A program made the position numbers and the translations under genes. Source: JANRLT01 sp041736895 (GTDB taxonomy: Bacteria > Planctomycetota > Planctomycetia > Pirellulales > JALHPA01). From it: a stretch of 20,148 nucleotides of DNA. A model generated the notes under the pieces. The model saw only the letters and a program-made list of their open reading frames with translations, was not told the origin of the DNA and made no database searches. The number at the start of each line of letters is the position of its first letter. Positions within the stretch are counted from its first letter, which is position 1. The stretch is taken from positions 1 through 20,148 of the forward strand of contig JBGSSS010000185.1 in assembly GCA_041736895.1 (NCBI GenBank), read 5' to 3'. Shown here one piece after another: positions 14,072-20,148 of this stretch.

Positions 14072-15958
14072 CTATCGCCGCTTGATCTCGCCGGTACCTT
14101 GGGCAGGCGGCGGAGGCGTATCCTCGGGCGGGAGCGGGAATTTCTTGCGCGGACGATTGAGGTTGATCGGCGGTGCTGCGGGCTGTTCCTTCGAGGAGAC
14201 CGAAGCTCCCGGCAACGGCGACCCAGGCGTGCTCGGCAACGGCACTGACGAGGAAATTCCTGACGAACCCTCTTCCGGCGGCAACGCATCTGGCTTGAGT
14301 CTTGATTTAGCAATGCTCTTGGGCAGCAGCGACTCGGGCAAGGCGTGCGGCGAACTTGGAGGCGTCAAATTCCCTGGCCCCAAATTCGTTTGCGACAAGT
14401 TGGTTGGCGGCGAGACCGGCGGAGCATCCGTGTAGTACGCCGCGGGCTGCACAGTATTTACGGGCGGCTGCGAGGTGTTTACGGACTGCACGGCCGTTGG
14501 AGCTTGATTAGCAAGCGCCGCCTTGGCCGCGTCATTGTCAAACAGCGGTGTCCCCGCCGGCAGGTTACGCAGCAACTCCGGCGCGGGGAGTCCGTTCAAC
14601 GGCGCCGCTGTCGGCAGGCTCGGCGTGTTCGTTTGCGGGAGCAACAGGTCTGTTGAAACGGAATTCTGTGCCGGTTTCTGCTCCGCAGTTGCTGGTGCGT
14701 TGTTGATCAACCCCCGCGCTTCGTTCGCGCGCTGCGAATTTGTTTCCAAGGCCTTCAGTTTTTGCGCTTCGGCATCGTACGCCTTTTGGCGTTCTATCGC
14801 GGCTTGCCAGCCGGCGGAATTCTGATTGATCACGGCAGCCGCTTTATTTTCCGGCGCTGGTTCCTCGGCCGCACTCGCGGGGAACGTCGCGCGGCCAGGC
14901 GTGACTTGACCCGGCAAGTTGAGCGAACTGGAACTCGTCGGATCGGGTTTCGCTTCCTTGGGTAGTTCGCGGCCCGTGGCGAGCGCGGCAAATTCACGAA
15001 ACGCGGCCAGCGCAGGACCATCACCCGCCGCGAGCGGCGGCGTCAGGCTGGTCCCGTGCGCTCGGCCGCTCATGACCAGGAGCGGACTCTCTTCGGGTTT
15101 TTCCGTCAGGATCAAGCGTGTGGTCGCGGCCAGGTTCTTGAGCGTGGTCGAGCGGGGAATCGCTTCTTGTTTGGAATAGCGTTCGAGCTTGAAACTATTT
15201 GAGCTGTTCATGTCATGGCAGCCAACGTTGCTGCAACGGCTGACGACCCAGGGCTGCACGCGAGAGGCGAAGAGTTCGACCGCCGCGGGGGGTAAAGTTC
15301 CAGGGTTCGGCGAGTTGGTCGCGGCTTGGATGTTCGACGAAGACGAATCGACTTCGCCGGCAGTGAGTCCATACGCTTGCGGCTTAGCAAGCGCAGGGAC
15401 GCTCGTCGGCTGCAATCCTTGCGGTGGCATTGCCGTTGTCGCTGCCGCTGCCGGAGCGGGACTTGTCGGCGGCGCGGCCGCACGCTGTGCCGCGGCGGCT
15501 TGCTGTTCCTGATGGATCTCGCGCAACCGCGCGACGCGAGTTTGATAGCCGCGGATCCGCGGCGGGTCTTGCCCGACGATCGCTATCTGCGCAAGTGCCG
15601 CCTCGGCATGGTCGTACAGATGATGCCGCGCGCACCAATCGACGAACGGTAATTGCTTGTCGAGATGCTGCTGATGCAGGAGAGCCCATTGCTGTTCGGC
15701 CAAATCGCCAAGCGAATAGCCCGTCAATGCAATTTCACTGGCGCGTACTTCGATATCGCCGTCGTTGACGCGGAGCTTGACCCGTTCGCCGGCGCTCAGC
15801 ATCCGCGCTGCGAAGGTCGAACCGTTTTTGAGCATCAACCAGGTTTCGGGAACCTGGGGTGCCGGAATCGGTACGCGTACCAACTGCGCAGCGGCGCGTT
15901 CCTTGACCGCGAGGACAAGACAGCAACTTGCTAGCAAAATGGCGAGAACGGATTTCAT
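14072..15958 (-). CDS. Secreted low-complexity protein with a CX4CH motif
   Basis: The 628-residue product starts with a signal peptide (KSVLAILLASCCLVLAVKERAAAQ). Residues 38-80 form a small domain (ETWLMLKNGSTFAARMLSAG and on), followed by a helical part to about 150. An Ala/Pro-rich linker leads to residues 228-330, which hold RCSNVGCHD (C242, C247, H248), a CX4CH arrangement seen in planctomycete c-type-cytochrome-like domains. The remaining 290 residues are Pro/Ser/Ala/Asn-rich and probably disordered, ending in a proline-rich KKFPLPPEDTPPPPAQGTGE stretch. The protein is exported and could bind haem or metal, but covalent haem attachment to CX4CH is unproven. I chose the ATG at 15956-15958 because it starts the signal peptide. 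The family is unrecognised beyond the motif. Confidence 0.82.
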   Translation of the reverse strand: MKSVLAILLASCCLVLAVKERAAAQLVRVPIPAPQVPETWLMLKNGSTFAARMLSAGERVKLRVNDGDIEVRASEIALTGYSLGDLAEQQWALLHQQHLDKQLPFVDWCARHHLYDHAEAALAQIAIVGQDPPRIRGYQTRVARLREIHQEQQAAAAQRAAAPPTSPAPAAAATTAMPPQGLQPTSVPALAKPQAYGLTAGEVDSSSSNIQAATNSPNPGTLPPAAVELFASRVQPWVVSRCSNVGCHDMNSSNSFKLERYSKQEAIPRSTTLKNLAATTRLILTEKPEESPLLVMSGRAHGTSLTPPLAAGDGPALAAFREFAALATGRELPKEAKPDPTSSSSLNLPGQVTPGRATFPASAAEEPAPENKAAAVINQNSAGWQAAIERQKAYDAEAQKLKALETNSQRANEARGLINNAPATAEQKPAQNSVSTDLLLPQTNTPSLPTAAPLNGLPAPELLRNLPAGTPLFDNDAAKAALANQAPTAVQSVNTSQPPVNTVQPAAYYTDAPPVSPPTNLSQTNLGPGNLTPPSSPHALPESLLPKSIAKSRLKPDALPPEEGSSGISSSVPLPSTPGSPLPGASVSSKEQPAAPPINLNRPRKKFPLPPEDTPPPPAQGTGEIKRR

Positions 15959-16014
15959 CGTGCCGCGAACAATACAGCCGACCAGAAAACGCGTCAAGCT
16001 TGGTTCACATCAGT

Positions 16015-16096
16015 TTCCGTAGCTGAGGTCGTGAGACCTCAGATGTGCCGCCACAAACGCCGCTCCTGTGAAGTCTTACGACTTCAGCTACAGGAA
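16015..16096. repeat. Imperfect inverted repeat with internal hairpins
   Basis: The arms 16015-16041 and 16069-16096 pair imperfectly across a 27-base loop; most differences are transitions that keep G-U pairing, plus one inserted base. Each arm also folds alone (ctgaggtc-gtga-gacctcag and tgaagtc-ttac-gacttca). It lies in the gap between the CX4CH gene and the PDZ gene, with no T-tract. Confidence 0.65.
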
Positions 16097-16119
16097 CTGC
16101 GTCAAGCGCTAGTAAAAAG

Positions 16120-16163
16120 CGAAAACGGTTCTGAGTGAAATGCTTCACCCAGAACCGTTTTCG
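16120..16163 (-). terminator. Intrinsic terminator of the sigma/anti-sigma/PDZ operon
   Basis: The arms 16120-16139 and 16144-16163 form a 14-bp perfect outer stem, one mismatch, and a 5-bp inner stem around a 4-base loop. On the minus strand the stem is followed by CTTTTTAC, the T-tract of a Rho-independent terminator. It lies 35 bases after the PDZ gene stop. Confidence 0.82.
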
Positions 16164-16198
16164 TGTGATGGGGCAATACTGCCAAGTGCTCTGCGATG

Positions 16199-17545
16199 CT
16201 ATTTTCGCTCCATGAGTTCGATCTGCTTGCGTAACTGCTCCACGGCCTTTTGCAAATCATCGAGCTGCTTCTGGGTCGCTTGCGGAGCGAGAGCCGGCAG
16301 CGGTTGAACTTGCGGCGTCGCATGAATCACGACCCGCGGCGGCGCGATGGGCAACCCCGGCATCGGCGGACGTTCCCCTTCGGGCACGCGCAACTCGACC
16401 CGCCCGGGCAGATCATTGCCTTGCGCTGACCAGAGCCGCAGCATGCGCGACTTTTGCGGCTCGGCCATTGGTTCGACGATCGCCCGGATATCTTGCGGCA
16501 GATCCTTGAGGTTTTCGGCGGTGACTTCCCATTGCTCTTCGCCGCGCTGGACCACGAACTCGGCCGGCTTGTTTCCTTTGCGCTTCATCGTGACACTCAA
16601 ATTCTCGGGCCAGGCCGAGGGCTTGATGATGTTGATGTAATCTTGCGATATCGTGTTGGTCACCAAGCCCGGGGCAGGAATCAGCACATCGAATTGCGGG
16701 TTGTTGGGATTGGCGATCGAGAAGCCATGCTTGGACATCGTCTTGCTCCAGAGCTCAAATTGCTGGAGTTGAGCTGCGGTTTGCCTGACCTGCGCTTCGA
16801 GTTGCATTAACTGCGCCTCGTCCTTGGCCAGATTGGCCCGCGCAGACTTGAGGGCTTTCCCTTCGGTATCGCCGACTTGTTTTAGACCTTGCTGCACTTT
16901 TTCTTTGACTTCGTCGCGCTGTTTTTCCAGGATCTTCAAATGCTGCTGCATTGCCGATAGTTGATGTTGCGCATATTCGTTCGGACCGATGTTCTCCGAT
17001 TTGAATGCGAAAGACTGGCCCGCCTGCTCGCGTTTCGCAGGCTTGAGTTCCACAGTATCAGTCTTGCCACGGCGGCGATATTCGAGAGTGATCGTTTGGT
17101 CCGGTTGCTTGGCGGCTGTATCTTGGACGAGCTTGACCAAATGTTCGACGCTTTCAAGCGGCTGGCACTTTTTGTCCGCGTCGCACCACTGGAGCAGGAT
17201 ATCGCCCGATTGCAAGCCGGCTTTCGCGGCGGGACTCTTGTCGGTGACACGCGCGACCAGGATCCCCTGCTTCTCGGGGAGATCGAGCGCCGTCCGCATT
17301 GCCGCGTCGAGCGGTTGTCCCTCGACGCCAATCCAATAGGGGGCGGGCGTTTGAAAATTCGACGACCATTGCATGACATTCGGCCCAGGTGCTGTGCGAA
17401 TTACTCCGAATGCGGCCCCGCCCGATTGAGCCTCGGCTTGGACCGTCACCTGGTTGCCAGCTTCTTCTTGAGCAAGCGCAGAGAATCCGCTGGCGGTTGC
17501 CAAGATCAGAGCCAAAGCGGAACGTTTCAGATTGGTCGACAACAT
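16199..17545 (-). CDS. Secreted PDZ-domain protein with coiled coils
   Basis: The 448-residue product has a signal peptide (ALALILATASGFSALAQ, residues 10-26). A PDZ domain lies at about 71-168, with YWIGVEGQPLD as the carboxylate-binding strand region and SPAAKAGLQSGDILLQW (104-120) as the helix and strand typical of HtrA/RseP-type PDZ folds. A long coiled coil follows (about 185-265, QHLKILEKQRDEVKEKVQQG). A Pro-rich stretch and a C-terminal helix (QKQLDDLQKAVEQLRKQIEL) end the protein. No protease domain is present, so it likely acts as a peptide-binding scaffold or adaptor in the periplasm. It follows the anti-sigma-like gene by 27 bases and ends at a terminator, so it is the last gene of the sigma operon. 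A sensory or regulatory link to the sigma factor is inferred. Confidence 0.85.
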   Translation of the reverse strand: MLSTNLKRSALALILATASGFSALAQEEAGNQVTVQAEAQSGGAAFGVIRTAPGPNVMQWSSNFQTPAPYWIGVEGQPLDAAMRTALDLPEKQGILVARVTDKSPAAKAGLQSGDILLQWCDADKKCQPLESVEHLVKLVQDTAAKQPDQTITLEYRRRGKTDTVELKPAKREQAGQSFAFKSENIGPNEYAQHQLSAMQQHLKILEKQRDEVKEKVQQGLKQVGDTEGKALKSARANLAKDEAQLMQLEAQVRQTAAQLQQFELWSKTMSKHGFSIANPNNPQFDVLIPAPGLVTNTISQDYINIIKPSAWPENLSVTMKRKGNKPAEFVVQRGEEQWEVTAENLKDLPQDIRAIVEPMAEPQKSRMLRLWSAQGNDLPGRVELRVPEGERPPMPGLPIAPPRVVIHATPQVQPLPALAPQATQKQLDDLQKAVEQLRKQIELMERK

Positions 17546-17572
17546 GAGAAGACTCCAAAGATAAGTTTGATG

Positions 17573-18346
17573 TTATTGTGCGAGCAGATGCCGCGGCTGC
17601 ACCACGATGCGCTGCACCGGCACGAGGGCTTGCTGTCCGTTCGGAAGATCGACCGTCAGCCACAGATTCTGTTGCCGCACCACTTGTCCTTCTTGCTCCA
17701 GCCAACGCAGGGTTTCTTGAGGGATAGTATTTTGCCGCGCTGCTTGTTCCCACGACGACAGCATGCTGTCGTCGACTTTGTTCACGGGGATCAGCGGGAC
17801 ATCAATTTCTTTATTGCTCGGTTGGCCTTCATTGCTGACATACTGCAGCCGCAAGTTGCTCGGCGAATCGGTCTTGGCCAGCAGGGCAGACGAAGCGTCA
17901 TCGGCTTGTTGATTCGGCGCGGTTGGCGGCGCGGAATCTTTGGCCACGGGTGTGTTTGTTGGCAGCGGGCGCGATTGGTACTGCTGGAGAACCGAGCCGC
18001 CGATAAAGGCCAACAACAAACCCGCGGCGATGGTTGTGTAGTCGAGCCAGGAACGTTGTTTTGATGCAATTCGGGGAACAACTTTCTCGGCGGTTAGCCC
18101 GAGCACCGCAGGTGCCGGCTGGCTTGGCACCGGAGCTGACTCTTGCGCTTTAACCCAGCCCCGCGCGCCGCGGCGCAGCGCGCGTTCTTCGAGAAAGCCA
18201 AGCGCGCAATCCCGCCACAACTCGGGATGCGCGTCGAGGTGCTTGAGGAGCTCACGCTCCTGCGCGGCGGTGAGTTCGTCATCGATCAATCGCGCGAGGG
18301 CCAACTCGCGGTCTTCTTTCGTCGTCAAGGTTAGTATCTCGTTCAT
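17573..18346 (-). CDS. Membrane-anchored anti-sigma-factor-like protein
   Basis: The 257-residue product has an N-terminal cytoplasmic helical domain (ALARLIDDELTAAQERELLK, 16-35, then HLDAHPELWRDCALGFLEER) in the style of anti-sigma factors. The arrangement resembles the zinc-binding HxxxCxxC type but only H36/H40 and C47 are visible, so zinc binding is doubtful. A single membrane segment lies at about 103-120 (YTTIAAGLLLAFIGGSVL). The outside part has a Ser/Ala/Pro-rich linker and a C-terminal domain ending with LWLTVDLPNGQQALVPVQRI. It lies directly downstream of the ECF sigma gene, separated by a 125-base gap with a large palindrome, and 27 bases upstream of the PDZ gene. The anti-sigma role is inferred from domain layout and position. 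Confidence 0.8.
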   Translation of the reverse strand: MNEILTLTTKEDRELALARLIDDELTAAQERELLKHLDAHPELWRDCALGFLEERALRRGARGWVKAQESAPVPSQPAPAVLGLTAEKVVPRIASKQRSWLDYTTIAAGLLLAFIGGSVLQQYQSRPLPTNTPVAKDSAPPTAPNQQADDASSALLAKTDSPSNLRLQYVSNEGQPSNKEIDVPLIPVNKVDDSMLSSWEQAARQNTIPQETLRWLEQEGQVVRQQNLWLTVDLPNGQQALVPVQRIVVQPRHLLAQ

Positions 18347-18402
18347 AGGTGATGCTTCGTCAATACTTGGGAGGGTGAGGCTCCTGCCGAACCGTTTGTT
18401 TT

Positions 18403-18467
18403 TTTAGCAGCCCGCGGCGTAAGCAAGGGAGTGCCGGATTCCCTTGCTTACGCCGCGGGCTGCTAAA
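18403..18467. repeat. Perfect 28-bp-arm palindrome inside the sigma operon
   Basis: The arms 18403-18430 and 18440-18467 are exactly complementary over 28 bases around a 9-base loop. It begins 4 bases after the sigma factor stop and ends 56 bases before the anti-sigma start (minus-strand order). On the minus strand it is followed by A-rich rather than T-rich sequence, so it is not a classic terminator. It could partly block transcription or stabilise the sigma message. Confidence 0.82.
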
Positions 18468-18471
18468 TGCA

Positions 18472-19053
18472 TCATGCCCCGGCTTCAATCACCTGCAACT
18501 CTAGCAGCTTCGTTCGCAACTTCGCCCGCGCGCGATGCAGACGGGTCTCCACCGCGCTGTGACTCAAGCCCAAGTGATGGGCAATCTGGTGATAGTTCCA
18601 ATCTTCGGTGTACTTGAGCAGCAGTAACTCGCGATCACGGTGCGGCAGTTGTTCCAGTGCTTGTCGAATCAAGCGCTGCCGCTCCTCGGCCAAGAGCCAC
18701 GCCAACGGATCGACCGAACTTGCATCGTGCTCGCTCGGCGGGCAAGCGGTCGTGTAACGTTCGGTCAGTTTGCGGCGGCGGCCCAGTGTTCGACGATGCA
18801 GCAAACAGTGCGTCACCACGAGCCGGTAAAGCCACGGCGCGACCTTGGTCGGGTCTTGCAGCGGCGCAGCTTGCTTGACCGCGGCGAGCGAAACTTCTTG
18901 CAGCACCTCGTCCACACCCTGGCTGCTCCCCATGCGGGCGATCGCCACAGTCCGCAGCCACCGCCCATGCTCGGCCAGCGCATGCGCCCAATCGATCTTG
19001 GCCGCAGGCCCGATCGCTGGTGCTGGCTCGGTCGTAAGGGAGGTTGCCGCCAC
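18472..19053 (-). CDS. ECF-type RNA polymerase sigma factor
   Basis: The 193-residue protein has the two domains of an extracytoplasmic-function sigma factor. Region 2 spans about 25-95, with VDEVLQEVSLAAVKQAAPLQ (47-66) and APWLYRLVVTHCLLHRRTLG (72-91). Region 4 spans about 128-182 (ALEQLPHRDRELLLLKYTED, then a helix-turn-helix YHQIAHHLGLSHSAVETRLHRARAKLR). Region 2 is somewhat degenerate at the start compared with the usual DAEDLVQE pattern (GVDEVLQE here). It directs RNA polymerase to a stress or envelope regulon. It is the first gene of a minus-strand operon with an anti-sigma-like and a PDZ protein. The start at 19051-19053 gives a long non-conserved N-terminus of about 20 residues; a later start is possible. 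Confidence 0.93.
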   Translation of the reverse strand: MAATSLTTEPAPAIGPAAKIDWAHALAEHGRWLRTVAIARMGSSQGVDEVLQEVSLAAVKQAAPLQDPTKVAPWLYRLVVTHCLLHRRTLGRRRKLTERYTTACPPSEHDASSVDPLAWLLAEERQRLIRQALEQLPHRDRELLLLKYTEDWNYHQIAHHLGLSHSAVETRLHRARAKLRTKLLELQVIEAGA

Positions 19054-19108
19054 GGGTGAGAGTTACCGTCGAGTGTGGAATCTTGCGGTTGGAAGGGCGG
19101 AAGTCATC

Positions 19109-19170
19109 AAGGGAAAAGGAAAAAGGGAAAAGGTGGTGATTCCTACCTTTTTCCTTGTTCCTTTTCCCTT
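19109..19170. repeat. Purine/pyrimidine inverted repeat in the sigma-EVE divergent gap
   Basis: The arms 19109-19134 (all A/G apart from the final T) and 19145-19170 pair at 24 of 26 positions around a 10-base loop. The left arm is a purine run of AAAAGG-type units. It sits between the starts of the sigma factor gene and the EVE gene, in the region where both promoters must lie. Confidence 0.7.
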
Positions 19171-19262
19171 ATCATACGAACAGCCAACAAACGCTGCCTC
19201 GCGGTGCTACTGTAGCTTCAATGAAATTGCCGTAAGGCTAAACCCAACATCACCTTACCGCT

Positions 19263-19841
19263 ATGAACTACTGGCTGCTGAAGAACGAGCCCGAGTGCTT
19301 TTCGATCCAGGACCTTGCCGCGGCTGCGAACCAAACGACGTTTTGGGATGGCGTCCGGAATTATCAGGCTCGCAACTACCTGCGCGATTCCCTGAAGCGC
19401 GGCGACCGGGTTTTTTACTATCACTCGAACGCCGAACCATCGTCGATCGTCGGCACCGCGACGGTCGTCCGCGAAGGTTACCCCGACCACACGGCGTGGG
19501 ATCCCAAGAGCGACCACTTTGATCCGGCGGCTTCGCCCGAGAATCCGATCTGGCAGATGGTCGATATCAAGCTGGAGCAGATCTTTGATCGACCGATCCC
19601 GCTCGAGGAACTGCGCGCGGTCAAAGAACTCGACGGACTCGAATTGTTGCGCCGCGGGTCGCGCTTGAGTGTCCAGCCGGTGAGCGCGGCGCACTTCGCG
19701 GTGATCTTGCGCTTGGCGCAGCAGCCAGGACCGGCGGATGCGAAAGAGGCGAAGGCCGAGAAGAAGGTCGTGAAGACAACAGCGGTGAAGAAAGAGCCAG
19801 CGAAGAAAGCTCCGATAAAGAAGTCTGCGAAGAAGAAGTGA
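19263..19841 (+). CDS. EVE-domain protein with a lysine-rich tail
   Basis: The 192-residue product starts MNYWLLKNEPECFSIQDL and carries the EVE-domain signatures WDGVRNYQARNYLRDSLKRG (28-47), DRVFYYHSNAEPSSIVGTA (48-66), YPDHTAWDPKSDHF and NPIWQMVDI. EVE domains, related to PUA and YTH folds, bind modified bases in DNA or RNA; the human relative is THYN1. The domain ends near residue 152. Residues 158-192 form an Ala/Lys/Pro-rich tail with 14 lysines in 35 residues (VKKEPAKKAPIKKSAKKK at the end), like the tails of bacterial histone-like proteins. This tail probably binds nucleic acid without sequence preference. The ATG at 19263 starts the conserved domain directly. No restriction-modification gene is adjacent in the window. 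Confidence 0.93.
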   Translation: MNYWLLKNEPECFSIQDLAAAANQTTFWDGVRNYQARNYLRDSLKRGDRVFYYHSNAEPSSIVGTATVVREGYPDHTAWDPKSDHFDPAASPENPIWQMVDIKLEQIFDRPIPLEELRAVKELDGLELLRRGSRLSVQPVSAAHFAVILRLAQQPGPADAKEAKAEKKVVKTTAVKKEPAKKAPIKKSAKKK

Positions 19842-19887
19842 GTGCTGGTCTCATCAAGAGAAACGTCCCTCAAAAAACTGGTTTGGT

Positions 19888-19920
19888 CCCCTCCCCTTGA
19901 TGGGGAGGGTTAGGGAGGGG
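19888..19920. repeat. C/G-rich hairpin after the EVE gene
   Basis: ccctcccc (19889-19896) can pair with ggggaggg (19902-19909) around 5 bases, or cccctccc (19888-19895) with the second copy gggagggg (19913-19920). It lies 47 bases after the EVE stop. No T-tract follows, so it is better seen as a common intergenic repeat than as an intrinsic terminator. A related C-rich run reappears at about 20008-20025. Confidence 0.55.
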
Positions 19921-20060
19921 TGATGAGCGGGCAACCAGCTCCATCGCACCACAATCCTTCATGCGTAGTATTTTTTCCAGTCTGAAGCAGAGAGAGCGTA
20001 ACCCAGAACCCCTTCCCCAGCCCTCGTCAATACTGTTCGGCACAAGATTTGCGCATGGTA

Positions 20061-20087
20061 TTCTGGCAGCTTAGGAGGCTGCCAGAA
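20061..20087 (+). promoter_or_regulatory. Hairpin presenting a strong ribosome binding site
   Basis: The arms ttctggcagc (20061-20070) and gctgccagaa (20078-20087) pair perfectly; the 7-base loop is TTAGGAG, and together with the next G it forms TTAGGAGG, a near-complete Shine-Dalgarno 9 bases before the ATG at 20087. The A of the ATG is the last base of the stem. This is the strongest ribosome binding site in the window. Confidence 0.6.
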
Positions 20088-20148
20088 TGGCGCGACAAAA
20101 GGGTGACGAGGTACTGCTATTACAAGGCCGACGGCTGCTGGAGCCGGC
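20087..20148 (+). CDS. Start of an unidentified reading frame, possibly a transposase (3' end outside window)
   Basis: An ATG at 20087 opens a frame of 20 full codons up to the window edge (MARQKGDEVLLLQGRRLLEP). A strong Shine-Dalgarno in a hairpin loop lies just upstream. The short sequence is too little to identify a family. The leader interrupts a C-rich intergenic repeat-like run that ends near 20026, which would fit an inserted element, so a helix-turn-helix or transposase gene is one possibility. This is a guess from context. Confidence 0.35.
   Translation, partial: MARQKGDEVLLLQGRRLLEP

Noticed and set aside
18403..18467. Simple Rho-independent terminator after the sigma factor
   Set aside because: No T-tract follows the stem in the operon direction; the sequence there is A-rich.
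10028..19920. CRISPR array made from the repeated hairpins
   Set aside because: The palindromes differ in sequence, are kilobases apart and have no regular repeat-spacer pattern.

Overview
The window looks like a chromosomal segment of a planctomycete, probably in or near the Pirellulales. Supporting signs are a DUF1559 protein with a prepilin-type N-terminus and an H-x9-DG C-terminal motif, a PEP-CTERM protein, an ECF sigma factor with a membrane anti-sigma-like protein, a secreted protein with a CX4CH motif, very few Shine-Dalgarno sequences, high GC in genes, and many palindromic intergenic elements. The species assignment is inference from gene content.

Layout. The left edge (minus strand) holds most of a long PilM-type pilus ATPase whose C-terminal part looks like PilN. 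A 530-base gap follows, then a small VanZ-family membrane protein (+) whose last 19 bases overlap the end of a UDP-glucuronate decarboxylase gene (-). Next on the plus strand come a secreted protein of unknown function, an AT-rich gap, a HAF-repeat PEP-CTERM protein, an AbgB-like M20 amidohydrolase with a signal peptide, and a DUF1559 pseudopilin-like protein. The DUF1559 gene converges on a Tat-type prenyltransferase/squalene-oxidase-repeat protein (-), with a terminator-like hairpin between them. Further right on the minus strand are a CrcB fluoride channel and a dihydrolipoyl dehydrogenase. They are followed by about 1.2 kb of low coding quality with decayed minus-strand reading frames, then a Nudix hydrolase (+).

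The right third holds a large secreted low-complexity CX4CH protein (-), and then a minus-strand operon read right to left: ECF sigma factor, membrane anti-sigma-like protein, PDZ-domain coiled-coil protein, ending at an intrinsic terminator. Divergent from the operon is an EVE-domain protein with a lysine-rich tail (+). The right edge holds the first codons of an unidentified reading frame with a strong ribosome binding site, possibly part of an insertion sequence.

How the parts fit together. The sigma, anti-sigma and PDZ genes form the clearest functional unit, plausibly a cell-envelope stress regulon. PilM/PilN and the DUF1559 protein belong to type IV pilus or pseudopilus biology but are not adjacent. 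The rest are single-gene units. The most striking non-coding feature is at least eight strong inverted repeats of different sequence. One is a perfect 28-bp-arm palindrome between the sigma and anti-sigma genes; one is a pair of mutually exclusive hairpins upstream of the squalene-oxidase-repeat gene. No tRNA, rRNA or CRISPR array was seen.
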